In this document: one piece after another, positions 51,796 to 60,261 of the stretch
Layout: the number at the start of each line of letters is the position of its first letter
Position numbering within the stretch: position 1 is the stretch's first letter
Assembly (NCBI RefSeq): GCF_024746815.1
Contig: NZ_CP080525.1
Coordinates: 4,768,501 to 4,832,500, forward strand
DNA from: Mesorhizobium sp. AR07
Lineage (GTDB): Bacteria; Pseudomonadota; Alphaproteobacteria; Rhizobiales; Rhizobiaceae
Length of the DNA: 64,000 nt
Reading direction: 5' to 3'
Position numbers and translations under genes: made by a program
The notes under the pieces: model-generated
Database searches by the model: none
The model's input: the letters and a program-made list of their open reading frames with translations, nothing else
Told to the model about the DNA's origin: nothing

Positions 51796-52946
51796 GCCAC
51801 GCGGCGTCCCTGCCGCCAGACCGTGCGCACCACCGGAACATGGTCGTCGACGCGCACGCGAACCAGATCGGCGCGCCGGCCCTGCTCGATGATGCCGCGA
51901 TCGGTCAGGCCAACCGCTTCGGCCGGGTTCTTCGAAACCATGGCCACCGCCTGCGGTAGCGATATGCCTTCGACGACATCGCCGAGGAAGAAGGCCGACT
52001 GGATCAGGCTGAACGGAATATAGTCGGACGACAAGATATCGAGCAGGCCGTCGCTGGCCAGCATGCGGGCCGAGACATTGCCCGAATGCGAGGCGCCGCG
52101 CATGACGTTGGGCGCGCCCATCAAGACGCCGAGCCCGGCCTGTTTCGAGGCCCTGGCGGCTTCTTCCGTGGTCGGGAACTCGGCGACGCGCACGCCCTGT
52201 TCAATCGCCTCGCCGACATGGCCAAGGGTGGCGTCGTCATGGCTGGCCAGCACGATGCCGCGCTCATGGCAGGCGGCGGCGATCACCGCGCGGTTCGGTG
52301 CCGAATTGCGCGCCGATTCCCCCATCCGCTTTTCGCAGAACAGCTTGAAGTCGCGGTCGGTCAATTTCAGCTTGCGCTGGTAGTAATAGGCATAGGTCTC
52401 GAGATTGACGAACTGGCGCTGGCCGGGCGCGTGGTCCATCAGCGATGCCAGCTTGACCCGTTCGTCGCCGTCGAAATTGGCGAAGGCCTTGAGGCAGTCC
52501 GGCGCCGAAACCTCGCAGCGCAGATGAATGAAATGATCGGCCCGCAGACGATCCTGCTGGACACTGTCCTCGATCGCGTCGGCCAGCTTGCGGATGTCGG
52601 CGGATGTCAGGTCGGCGTCCTCGTCCATGCCGACGCGCAAGGCATCGAGCACGGTGGTGATGCCGGCCGTCGCCACCTGCGCGTCATGGGCGAGCACGGC
52701 GGCGATCGGATTCCAGCGCACCTTTGGCCGCGGCGCGTAGTGGCCCTCGAGATGATCGGTGTGCAGTTCGACCAGTCCGGGAATAATGTAGTCGCCGCCC
52801 ATATCCTCGCCGGCCATGGTCCCGCCGGTTTGGCCAGTGCCGGCATCGATGCCGGCGATAAAGCCGTCGCGCAGCACCAGCGAACCCTCGACGATCTCGT
52901 CGGCAAGCACGATGCGCGCGTTATGAAGAACAGTTTCGGCGGTCAT
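51792..52946 (-). CDS. phnM: Alpha-D-ribose 1-methylphosphonate 5-triphosphate diphosphatase
   Basis: 384 residues, amidohydrolase fold. IPGLVELHTDHLEGHYAPRPK near 55-75 has the metal-binding His residues. LASHDDATLGHVGEA near 240 and LSSDYIPFSLIQSAFFL near 305 are typical of PhnM. It cuts diphosphate from ribose-1-methylphosphonate triphosphate in the C-P lyase pathway. The core phnGHIJKL genes are not in this window. Second gene of DUF1045-phnM-phnN, with 49 bp from the DUF1045 gene. Confidence 0.93.
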   Translation of the reverse strand: MTAETVLHNARIVLADEIVEGSLVLRDGFIAGIDAGTGQTGGTMAGEDMGGDYIIPGLVELHTDHLEGHYAPRPKVRWNPIAAVLAHDAQVATAGITTVLDALRVGMDEDADLTSADIRKLADAIEDSVQQDRLRADHFIHLRCEVSAPDCLKAFANFDGDERVKLASLMDHAPGQRQFVNLETYAYYYQRKLKLTDRDFKLFCEKRMGESARNSAPNRAVIAAACHERGIVLASHDDATLGHVGEAIEQGVRVAEFPTTEEAARASKQAGLGVLMGAPNVMRGASHSGNVSARMLASDGLLDILSSDYIPFSLIQSAFFLGDVVEGISLPQAVAMVSKNPAEAVGLTDRGIIEQGRRADLVRVRVDDHVPVVRTVWRQGRRVA

Positions 52947-52995
52947 TTCAGGCAGTCCTTGGTTGTTCCTGCTGGGGTTATTCAGGCAGGGTTAT

Positions 52996-53703
52996 TCAGG
53001 CAGTTTTTCTGGCGGCGCGGCGCCCGAGCGCGTGATGGGAGAGCACCATGAACGGTGCGCCCGGTTCGGGTTCGACAAACAGCGTCAGCGCGTCAACCAG
53101 CACCGGCAGTTGCAGCACTTCCGTAAACAGGCTGTCGATTGCTAGGCGAAGACGAGGGCTTTCCTGTGACGCCGTCCGGCCGGACAGCGTCATGTGGAAG
53201 CGAAAGGTCTCGAAGACATAGGGGTAGCCCCACTGGCAGAGATTGCGGAACTCGGCCGGCTTCAGCGAATCCGGGCTGCGCCGCTCGATCTCCGCCTCGG
53301 TCAACGGCGCGCGAAACCGGTCGAAACCCAGCACCACATCGTCGGCGAAGCGGTTGAGCTGAGGCAGCGGTCCTTCCGGCACCAGCGCGAAGAAGCCGTC
53401 GATCTGGCTGACGACAAGACGCGGGATCGTCACCACCGGCGTCGCCTCGGCAAAATGGTCAAGTGCCGCGCGCAGCGAGGCTTCTGTCTCGTTCGCAGCC
53501 AGCCGGAAGGGTGCTTTCAGCGTCGCATGAAAACCGTAGCGCCGCGCCGAAGCGGTGTGGAAGGCGACTTCCGCCGCTGAAAGACCGGCTACCGCCTCAA
53601 CCGGCCTTGTCGCGGCACCAAACGGGTCGCGGCCCAGCCAATTGGCGGCGATCCGAGCCAGAGACTCGTCCTGCCGGGGGGTGAAATAGATAGCGTAGCG
53701 CAT
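52996..53703 (-). CDS. DUF1045 family phosphonate-metabolism protein (2H phosphoesterase-like)
   Basis: 235 residues. Two H-x-T-L motifs, YGFHATLKAPF at ~56-66 and FRFHMTLSGR at ~170-179, are the paired catalytic motifs of 2H phosphodiesterases. MRYAIYFTPRQDESLARIAANWLG is the typical N-terminus of the phosphonate-linked DUF1045 group. It probably hydrolyses cyclic ribose phosphate or phosphonate intermediates, in a role parallel to PhnP, though this is not shown. It heads the phnM-phnN operon. Confidence 0.88.
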   Translation of the reverse strand: MRYAIYFTPRQDESLARIAANWLGRDPFGAATRPVEAVAGLSAAEVAFHTASARRYGFHATLKAPFRLAANETEASLRAALDHFAEATPVVTIPRLVVSQIDGFFALVPEGPLPQLNRFADDVVLGFDRFRAPLTEAEIERRSPDSLKPAEFRNLCQWGYPYVFETFRFHMTLSGRTASQESPRLRLAIDSLFTEVLQLPVLVDALTLFVEPEPGAPFMVLSHHALGRRAARKTA

Positions 53704-54044
53704 AGAAAGTCCTCGTTAAAGCGCGCCGCGTTCGAAGAGATGGTGCGACGCGCTTTAAGTCTTTGTTTTTAGCATGTCGTCATCCCAAAACCGCTGGGCA
53801 CTTTTGGGCAACATGCATTGGTCCCGCTGCCATAGGTGATTTCCATGACGGATTGACGAAGCTTTGAAGGGTTTTCGAAGGCAAATCGACCCAGACAGTC
53901 CTTAGCCGACGATTTTTCCAAGCTGGACCAATAGCTCCACCCGAAACGTGCGACCTGGATCCATCGGACGGATGAATCCAGGTTATTTTGTTTGGCCGCA
54001 TTTGTGTGACGCCAAGCGAACCCACTTGGCTGCAAAATGCTCCG
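53704..54044. other. Non-coding gap with a degenerate dispersed repeat
   Basis: Around 53772-53818 there is a hairpin-like stretch (AGCATGTCGTCATCCCAAAACC...TTTTGGGCAACATGC) similar in style to the other dispersed repeats. The rest is less GC-rich than the genes, and short reading frames on the minus strand show no protein-like composition. I see no gene. Confidence 0.55.
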
Positions 54045-54857
54045 TCAGGCCTTCATCAACCATTCGTGCTCGGGCGCGTTGTGGAATTTCCACGTCCGCT
54101 TCGGCCCGGCCATCACATTGAGATAGTAAAGGTCATAGCCGTGGCAGGCAGCGCAGGGATGATAACCCTTGGGCACCAGCACGACATCGCCGTCCTCGAT
54201 CGCCATGGCTTCGTCGAGCGCCCGATGGCCATTCTTGTCGGCGTCGGTGTAGACGCGCTGGAAGGCAAAGCCCTGCGGCGGGTTGAGGCGATGATAATAG
54301 GTTTCCTCGAGATAGGATTCATCAGGCAGATTGTCCTGGTCATGCTTGTGCGGCGGGTAGCTCGACGTGTGGCCGCCGGGCGTGATGACCTCGACCACCA
54401 GCAATGAATCGGCCGGCTGGCCCTCCGGCAATATGTTGGTGATGTAGCGCGTGTTGGTGCCCTTGCCGCGCACCTCCTGGCCGAGATCGTCCGGTCCGAT
54501 CACCCGAACCGGCAGGCCGCCGCCAAGGCCCGGCGCCGAGCAGACGGCGAGTTCGAGGTCTGTGTCTGATGTAACCGACCAGTCCGATCCCTCGGGTATG
54601 TAGACCGACCACGGTTTACCCTCGAAAGGCGACATGCGCTCGCCGAGCAGGCCGAGCTCCTTTCCGCCGGCGGAGGCCGTGCCCTTGCCGGTAACGAACA
54701 CCAGGCAGACTTCACGATCGCCCGTCTTCCCGGAGGCGCTTTCGCCGGGCTTAAGTCGATACAGATCGAAACCGACATAGGTCCAGCCGGCGATTTGTGG
54801 CGTCACATGGGCGACGCGGCCTTGGCCCTTTTGCGCCTTCACCAGCAGCTTCGACAT
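54045..54857 (-). CDS. iolB: 5-deoxy-glucuronate isomerase
   Basis: 270 residues from MSKLLVKAQK; a longer frame overlaps the DUF3329 gene and is rejected. A bicupin with HTSSYPPHKHDQ near 175 and YYHRLNPPQGFAFQRVYTD near 200 giving metal ligands, and DGDVVLVPKGYHPCAACHGYDLYYLNVMAGP (in two pieces ~233-262). It converts 5-deoxy-glucuronate to 5-dehydro-2-deoxy-gluconate in myo-inositol degradation. Last gene of the iol operon and 5 bp after the DUF3329 gene. Confidence 0.95.
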   Translation of the reverse strand: MSKLLVKAQKGQGRVAHVTPQIAGWTYVGFDLYRLKPGESASGKTGDREVCLVFVTGKGTASAGGKELGLLGERMSPFEGKPWSVYIPEGSDWSVTSDTDLELAVCSAPGLGGGLPVRVIGPDDLGQEVRGKGTNTRYITNILPEGQPADSLLVVEVITPGGHTSSYPPHKHDQDNLPDESYLEETYYHRLNPPQGFAFQRVYTDADKNGHRALDEAMAIEDGDVVLVPKGYHPCAACHGYDLYYLNVMAGPKRTWKFHNAPEHEWLMKA

Positions 54858-54862
54858 CCGGG

Positions 54863-55081
54863 TCACTCCTTCGGTTCGGGCTCGGTCGTTGCCTTGCTCG
54901 CGTCGGCCGGCTTGTAGAGATAGAAAAACTGCCACACGCCATAGCCGGCGAAGCCGAGCGCGATCACGCCCCAGAACGGCGTGCCGGTGGCGAATTCGAT
55001 GATCGACCAGATGACGCAGACCGCGACGACCGCGACGCGCCGCCACAAAGGCCGGAAGAATGGGTGCTCGGAATCTTTCAT
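54863..55081 (-). CDS. DUF3329-like small membrane protein in iol operon
   Basis: 72 residues. MKDSEHPFFRPLWRRVAVVAVC, then two hydrophobic segments (VAVVAVCVIWSIIEFATG and GVIALGFAGYGVWQFFYL) and an acidic tail. The N-terminus HPFFRPLWRR is typical of DUF3329 in Rhizobiales. Placement between iolE and iolB suggests co-transcription with the inositol genes. Function unknown. Confidence 0.75.
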   Translation of the reverse strand: MKDSEHPFFRPLWRRVAVVAVCVIWSIIEFATGTPFWGVIALGFAGYGVWQFFYLYKPADASKATTEPEPKE

Positions 55082-55156
55082 CCGGGCAACCTACAGCAAC
55101 CCGGCTTCGCCGAGAACCAGCACATCAGGCATTCGGGAAGCCCTGGGCATTTGGCC

Positions 55157-56074
55157 CTAGGCATTTGGAAAACCTTGTGTCTCGACCGTGTAGCCGGCGG
55201 CCGTCATCACCCGCATCAATTCCTTGTGGCCGACCTCGGCCATCTTGAGCGGCGGGTTCTTCTTCGGATCCTGCTCAGCCTCGACCACGAACCAACCCTC
55301 GTAGCCATGGTCGGCGAAGCGTTGCACGATGGCGCCGAAATTCAGCGAGCCGTCCCCCGGCACCGTGAAGGCGCCCAGCGCCACCGCGTCGAGGAAGGAT
55401 TGCTTCGTACGGTCGAGCTTGTCGATCACGCCCATGCGCACGTCCTTCACATGCACATGGCTGATGCGCTTGTGATGGTTGTCGATGGCGCGCAAAACGT
55501 CGCCGCCGGCAAAGGCGAGGTGCCCCGCATCGAGCAGCAGCGGAATGCCGGCTCCGGAATAATTCATGAAGGCGTCGAGTTCCGGCTCCGTCTCGACCAC
55601 CGCCGCCATGTGGTGGTGATAGGAAAGCGGCATGCCTTGCTCCGCGCACCATTCGCCGAATTCGGTGAGGCGCTTGGCATACGCCTTCATCTCGTCGTCC
55701 GAAAGCTTCGGCTTGGTGGCGAGCGGCTTCGAGCGGTCGCCCTGGATCGAGCGGCCGACCTCGCCATAGACGATGCAAGGCGCCTTCACCGCCTTGAACA
55801 GATCGATCATCGGCTGGATACGGTCCTTATTCCTGGCCATCTCCTCATCGACCAGCGTGCCGGAGAACCAGCCGCCGCACAGCGTCACATCGGCCTTTTT
55901 AAGGATCGGCAGCATGACATCGGGATCATTGGGAAAACGCCGGCCCATTTCCATGCCGGTGAAGCCGGCCGACCGCGACTGGCGCAAACACTCCTCCAGC
56001 GACACGTCATCGCTGAGTTCAGCAAGATCGTCATTCCACCACGCAATGGGGGACATGCCCAGTTTGGCTTTCAA
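55157..56074 (-). CDS. iolE: Myo-inosose-2 dehydratase
   Basis: 305 residues, xylose-isomerase-like barrel. GMSPIAWWNDDLAELSDD at the start and metal ligands expected in GMEMGRRFPND, YHHHMAAVVETEPE, LLLDAGHLAFAGGD, HVHVKDVR and VVEAEQDP. It removes water from 2-keto-myo-inositol to give 3D-trihydroxycyclohexane-1,2-dione, the substrate of IolD. Upstream gap of 149 bp to iolD is filled with a repeat. Confidence 0.95.
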   Translation of the reverse strand: MKAKLGMSPIAWWNDDLAELSDDVSLEECLRQSRSAGFTGMEMGRRFPNDPDVMLPILKKADVTLCGGWFSGTLVDEEMARNKDRIQPMIDLFKAVKAPCIVYGEVGRSIQGDRSKPLATKPKLSDDEMKAYAKRLTEFGEWCAEQGMPLSYHHHMAAVVETEPELDAFMNYSGAGIPLLLDAGHLAFAGGDVLRAIDNHHKRISHVHVKDVRMGVIDKLDRTKQSFLDAVALGAFTVPGDGSLNFGAIVQRFADHGYEGWFVVEAEQDPKKNPPLKMAEVGHKELMRVMTAAGYTVETQGFPNA

Positions 56075-56100
56075 GTCGTCACTCCGGTTTCAGTTCGGGT

Positions 56101-56208
56101 CCACCCTCCCCCTTGTGGGGAGGGTCGCTGCGAAGCAGCGGGGTGGGGGCGGCGCCGGCCCCCACCCGGACCTGCGGTCCGACCTCCCCACAAGGGGGAG
56201 GTGGGGGC
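56101..56208. repeat. GC-rich inverted repeat between iolD and iolE
   Basis: Arms CCACCCTCCCCCTTGTGGGG and CCCCACAAGGGGGAGGTGGG around a hairpin rich in GGTGGGGGCGGCGCC. A fragment of the same family is seen at 63876-63907. In the message between iolD and iolE it would form a strong hairpin and may modulate downstream expression. Confidence 0.75.
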
Positions 56209-56223
56209 TTGCCAGCGCCGACA

Positions 56224-58074
56224 TCAATCTCCAATCGTCTGCATCTGCCGCTTCTCGTCATAGGCCTTGCGCGCCGCGTTCACCTGGGCTCGCGCCGAGA
56301 CTTCCGGCACCGCCACATCCCACCACGTGCCGCCGGCATCGGTGGAAACCAGCGGATCGGTGTCGATGACGAGAACGGTGGTGCGGTCGTTCTTCTTTGC
56401 CTTTTGCAGGGCGTTTTCCAGCCCGGCGATCGACGGCACTTTTTCGGCAATCGCCCCCATGCTCGCCGCATGCGCGGCGAAGTCGATGTCGGGCAGGACC
56501 TCGTGGCGCGAGTCCTTCAGGAGATTGTTGAAGTTGGCGCCGCCGGTTGCCATCTGCAGCCGGTTGATGCAGCCATAACCCCTGTTGTCGAGCAGCACGA
56601 TGGTCAGCTTGAGGCCGAGCATCACCGAGGTGGCGATCTCGGAATTCAGCATCAGGTAGGAGCCGTCGCCGATCATGACGACGACCTCCTCGTCGGGCTT
56701 CGCCATCTTGGCGCCGAGCCCGCCGGCAATCTCGTAACCCATGGTCGAGAAGCCGTATTCGGCGTGATACGAGCCTGGCGCGCCCGCTTGCCACAGCTTG
56801 TGCAATTCGCCGGGCAGGCCGCCGGCGGCATGCAACAGCGTCACGCCGGAGCCCATGGCGCGCTGCACGGCGCCGATCACCTGCGCATCGGACGGATAGG
56901 CGGCATTGGTCGATGCCGTCACCTTGGCCGCATCGGCCTGCCAGGCCTTCTTGCCGGTGGCTGCATTGTCGGTCCAGGCGGAAGGCGCCTTCCAGCCCTT
57001 CAGCGCCGCTCCGAGTTCGGCGAGCCCTTCGGCCGCGTCAGTGACCAGCGGCAGCGCCCGATGCTTGCCGGCGTCGAAAGGCTGCACATTCAAGCCGATG
57101 ATGGTCTTGCCGGAATTCTTGAACAGCGCCCACGAACCGGTGGTGAAATCCTGCAGCCGCGTGCCGATGGCCAGCACGACATCAGCCTCTTCAGCTAGCC
57201 GGTTGGCGGCCGAGGTGCCGGTGACGCCGACCGCCGCCATATTGAGCGGATGATTGTCGGGCAGCGAGGATTTGCCGCCTTGCGTCTCGCAGACCGGAAT
57301 GCCGGCGCCCCCGGCGAATTTCGCCAGCTCGTCCGAAGCCTGGGAATAGAGCACGCCGCCGCCGGCGATCACCAGCGGCTTCTTCGCACCCTTGAGCGCT
57401 GCCACCGCGGCGGCAAGCTCGTGGCGGTCCGGACGCGGCCGGCGCTGGTGCCAGACCCGCTCGGCAAAGAAGCTCTCGGGATAGTCATAGGCCTCGGCCT
57501 GCACATCCTGGCAGAGCGACAGCGTCACCGGGCCGCAATCGGCCGGATCCGTCAGCACCTGCATGGCGCGGTTCAGCGCCGGGATGATCTGCTCCGGCCG
57601 CGTGATGCGGTCGAAATAGCGCGACACGGGCTTAAAGCAGTCATTGACCGTCGCCGTGCCGTCGGAGAAATCCTCGGCCTGCTGCAGCACCGGATCGGGA
57701 ATGCGGTTGGCAAAGACGTCGCCGGGGAGAAACAGCACCGGCAGCCGGTTGACGTGGGCGAGTGCCGCCGCCGTCACCATGTTGAGCGCGCCGGGGCCGA
57801 TCGAAGAGGTCGCGGCCATGAAACGGCGGCGGAAATTGGCCTTGGCATAGGCGATCGCCGCATGCGCCATCGCCTGCTCATTGTGGGCGCGGAAGGTCGG
57901 CAATTCGTCGCGCACCTGGTAGAGCGCTTCGCCGATGCCGGCGACATTGCCATGGCCGAAGATCGCCCAGACGCCACCGAAGATCGGCATGGTCTTGCCG
58001 TCGATCTCGGTCATCTGCTTGCTGAGAAAGCGGGCCAGCGCCTGCGCCATCGTCAGGCGGATTGTCTTGCTCAT
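56224..58074 (-). CDS. iolD: 3D-(3,5/4)-trihydroxycyclohexane-1,2-dione hydrolase
   Basis: 616 residues from MSKTIRLTMA with GGAGGAAAAC upstream. Thiamine-diphosphate enzyme: EALYQVRDELPTFRAHNEQAMAHAAI near 65 with the activating Glu, central cofactor-fold domain (~200-350), and pyrophosphate motif VMIGDGSYLMLNSE...LDNRGYGCI near 470-505. It opens the cyclohexane ring to give 5-deoxy-glucuronate. 34 bp after the iolC fusion. Confidence 0.95.
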   Translation of the reverse strand: MSKTIRLTMAQALARFLSKQMTEIDGKTMPIFGGVWAIFGHGNVAGIGEALYQVRDELPTFRAHNEQAMAHAAIAYAKANFRRRFMAATSSIGPGALNMVTAAALAHVNRLPVLFLPGDVFANRIPDPVLQQAEDFSDGTATVNDCFKPVSRYFDRITRPEQIIPALNRAMQVLTDPADCGPVTLSLCQDVQAEAYDYPESFFAERVWHQRRPRPDRHELAAAVAALKGAKKPLVIAGGGVLYSQASDELAKFAGGAGIPVCETQGGKSSLPDNHPLNMAAVGVTGTSAANRLAEEADVVLAIGTRLQDFTTGSWALFKNSGKTIIGLNVQPFDAGKHRALPLVTDAAEGLAELGAALKGWKAPSAWTDNAATGKKAWQADAAKVTASTNAAYPSDAQVIGAVQRAMGSGVTLLHAAGGLPGELHKLWQAGAPGSYHAEYGFSTMGYEIAGGLGAKMAKPDEEVVVMIGDGSYLMLNSEIATSVMLGLKLTIVLLDNRGYGCINRLQMATGGANFNNLLKDSRHEVLPDIDFAAHAASMGAIAEKVPSIAGLENALQKAKKNDRTTVLVIDTDPLVSTDAGGTWWDVAVPEVSARAQVNAARKAYDEKRQMQTIGD

Positions 58075-58108
58075 GGTGTTTTCCTCCGCAGTCCTATGCC
58101 GCGCCTTC

Positions 58109-60043
58109 TTATGCTGCTTTGCGGCCGCGCGCGGCAAGCCACGCTTCGGTCAGCTGTTCGAAGCGCGACGCCATGTCGGCGACAGCCTCGTCGTCAGACA
58201 TCTTGCCGGCCAGCCATTGTTCGGCCGCGTGGACGAAGATGGTGCGGCCGACGGCAAACCCCTTGACGATGGGCGCCTTGGCGGTCGCGGCGAAGGCCGC
58301 TTCCAGCTCGTCCTGCGGCGCTTCGAGACCAAGCAGCACGACGCCGCGGCACCACGGATCGTGCTTCAGGATCACCGCTTCGATCTTGGCCCAGGCGCCG
58401 GCCGAAGCCTGCGGCTCGAGCTTCCACCAGTCCGGCTTGATGCCGAGCGCATAGAGTTCCTCCAGCGCGCGCGGGATCGTCGTGTCGTCGAGCTTGCCAT
58501 GCTTGCCGGCGATGATCTCGACGAGAAGTTCCCTGCCGACTTTCCGCGCGGCCTCGAACAGCGCGCGCAGCTTCTGCTGCTGCTCTTCCTTGAGTGCCGC
58601 CGGATCGTCTGGATGATAGAAGCACAGGCACTTGATGCAGTGGTCGACCGGCCATTCCACGAGCTGAGAGCCGATGTCCTGCGAGAACTCGAAACGCAGC
58701 GGCCGCGAGCCCGGCAGCTCGACCGGGCGTCCGAGCCAGGCGAAGGGGTGGCGGGCGAATTCGAACATCGCCTCGCGGCCGTGTTTCTCGTCTATCAGCA
58801 TGCCGTAGCCGTCGCGGCCGGCGGCAACCTTGGCCGCTGCCTTGACCGCCAGCACCTTGAAATCGCGGATGCGCGCCGGATCGGCACCAGCCTTCGCCGC
58901 GACATCCTCGAGCTGGACGCGGTGGTCGCAGGCAAGCGCCATCAGCGAGGGAATGTCGCGCCGACGGGTGGTCGCCCAATGGATGTGGTTGATCGCCTCG
59001 TCCTTGCGCAGCGCCCGATGCTTGCTGCCGTTCTTGAGGAAGAACTGCAACTCCTCGAAGGTCGGGTATTCCGGCGCGCAGAGCAGCCGCGACACGGCGA
59101 AGGCACCGCAGGCATTGGCCCAGGTCGCCGCCGTCGCGTGGTCTTCGCCACCCAGCCAGCCGCGCAGGAAGCCGGACATGAAGGCGTCGCCGGCGCCGAG
59201 CACATTGTAGATCTCGATCGGAAAACCCTTGCCGACGACACCGTCCTCGAGATCGTCGCTGATCGGCCCATCATAGACGATGCAGCCCATGGCGCCGCGC
59301 TTCAGAACGATGGTCGCCGAAGACAGCGAGCGGATCGTCTTCAAGGCGCTCAGGCAGTCGTCGGCGCCCGACGCGATCATGATTTCTTCCTCGGTGCCGA
59401 CGATCAGATCGCAATCGGGCAGCACCGTCTTCAGCTGGGCTGAGACCCGGTCCGATTTGACATAGCGCTCGAACCCTTCGGCATGGCCGGCGAGGCCCCA
59501 GAGGTTCGGCCGATAGTCGATGTCGAACACCACCTTGCCGCCCTTGGCCTTGATGATGCGGATCGCCTTGCGCTGGGCGGCATCGCTGTTGGGGCGGGAA
59601 AAATGCGTGCCGGTGACGACGATGGAACGCGCCGAGGCGATGAAGGCCTCGTCGACGTCTTCCGGCGCCAGCGCCATGTCGGCGCAGTCTGAGCGGTAGA
59701 AGATCATCGGCGAGACGCCTTCGTCCTCGACCGACAGCAGCACCAGCGCGGTCAGCCGCTCCTTGTCGGTTTTCAGCCCGTCGACATTGACGCCTTCGCG
59801 CGTCAGCTGCTCGCGGATGAAGCGGCCCATATGCTCGTCGCCGACGCGGGTGAGCAGCGCCGAGCGCAGGCCGAGCCTGGCCGTACCGACCGAGATGTTG
59901 GCCGGGCAGCCGCCGACCGACTTGGCGAACGAGGTGATGTCCTCCAGCCGCGAGCCGATCTGCTGGCCATAAAGGTCGACGGAAGCGCGACCGATGGTGA
60001 TGACGTCGAGCGGCGCCTGTTTCGCGTCCACGGCTTCGCTCAT
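58109..60043 (-). CDS. iolC: Bifunctional 5-dehydro-2-deoxygluconokinase / 5-dehydro-2-deoxyphosphogluconate aldolase-like (IolC-IolJ)
   Basis: 644 residues, twice the size of IolC alone. Residues ~10-335: PfkB kinase with KSVGGCPANISVG at ~41-53 and NVLGAGDAFMSGF at 280-292 with the catalytic Asp. Residues ~345-640: DUF2090 domain (VQLEDVAAKAGAD, LFEAARKVGRELLVEIIAGKHG, GVVLLGLEAPQDELEAAFA), which is the class of aldolase expected to cut the phosphorylated product into dihydroxyacetone phosphate and malonate semialdehyde. The C-terminal activity is inferred from family context. First structural gene after iolR, downstream of an IolR-type site. Confidence 0.94.
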   Translation of the reverse strand: MSEAVDAKQAPLDVITIGRASVDLYGQQIGSRLEDITSFAKSVGGCPANISVGTARLGLRSALLTRVGDEHMGRFIREQLTREGVNVDGLKTDKERLTALVLLSVEDEGVSPMIFYRSDCADMALAPEDVDEAFIASARSIVVTGTHFSRPNSDAAQRKAIRIIKAKGGKVVFDIDYRPNLWGLAGHAEGFERYVKSDRVSAQLKTVLPDCDLIVGTEEEIMIASGADDCLSALKTIRSLSSATIVLKRGAMGCIVYDGPISDDLEDGVVGKGFPIEIYNVLGAGDAFMSGFLRGWLGGEDHATAATWANACGAFAVSRLLCAPEYPTFEELQFFLKNGSKHRALRKDEAINHIHWATTRRRDIPSLMALACDHRVQLEDVAAKAGADPARIRDFKVLAVKAAAKVAAGRDGYGMLIDEKHGREAMFEFARHPFAWLGRPVELPGSRPLRFEFSQDIGSQLVEWPVDHCIKCLCFYHPDDPAALKEEQQQKLRALFEAARKVGRELLVEIIAGKHGKLDDTTIPRALEELYALGIKPDWWKLEPQASAGAWAKIEAVILKHDPWCRGVVLLGLEAPQDELEAAFAATAKAPIVKGFAVGRTIFVHAAEQWLAGKMSDDEAVADMASRFEQLTEAWLAARGRKAA

Positions 60044-60140
60044 TGGAACCTCCCGTCGGCCTTGTTGTCTTGGGGTACACGCGCGAGCGGCAGCGTGGCG
60101 CCGGGAATATGAAATAATAATTCCAATCCATAGTCAATAT

Positions 60141-60154
60141 GGAATGAGCGTTCC
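60141..60154. promoter_or_regulatory. Putative IolR operator GGAA-N6-TTCC
   Basis: GGAATGAGCGTTCC at 60141-60154, matching the GGAA-N6-TTCC motif described for rhizobial IolR. It lies 98 bp upstream of the iolC start. Further TTCC/GGAA half-sites lie near 60105 and 60121. Confidence 0.7.
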
Positions 60155-60173
60155 CCGGCCTAAATTTGCCCGA

Positions 60174-60238
60174 CCATGATCCCGAACCGCAGGACCGCGT
60201 AAGCGAAAAGGGACTGCCGGCTTTCGGAAAAGATCATA
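60174..60238. repeat. Degraded copy of the ATGATCC...GATCAT hairpin repeat
   Basis: ATGATCCCGAA at the left and TTCGGAAAAGATCAT at the right with a diverged centre. Same family as 19942-19988 and 49090-49194. It sits between iolR stop and iolC promoter. Confidence 0.5.
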
Positions 60239-60261
60239 GTCAAGGAGAAAGAAAGACCCGC

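Noticed and set aside
53769..54035. Short minus-strand reading frames downstream of iolB
   Set aside because: Atypical composition, no ribosome site, and partly formed by a dispersed repeat.
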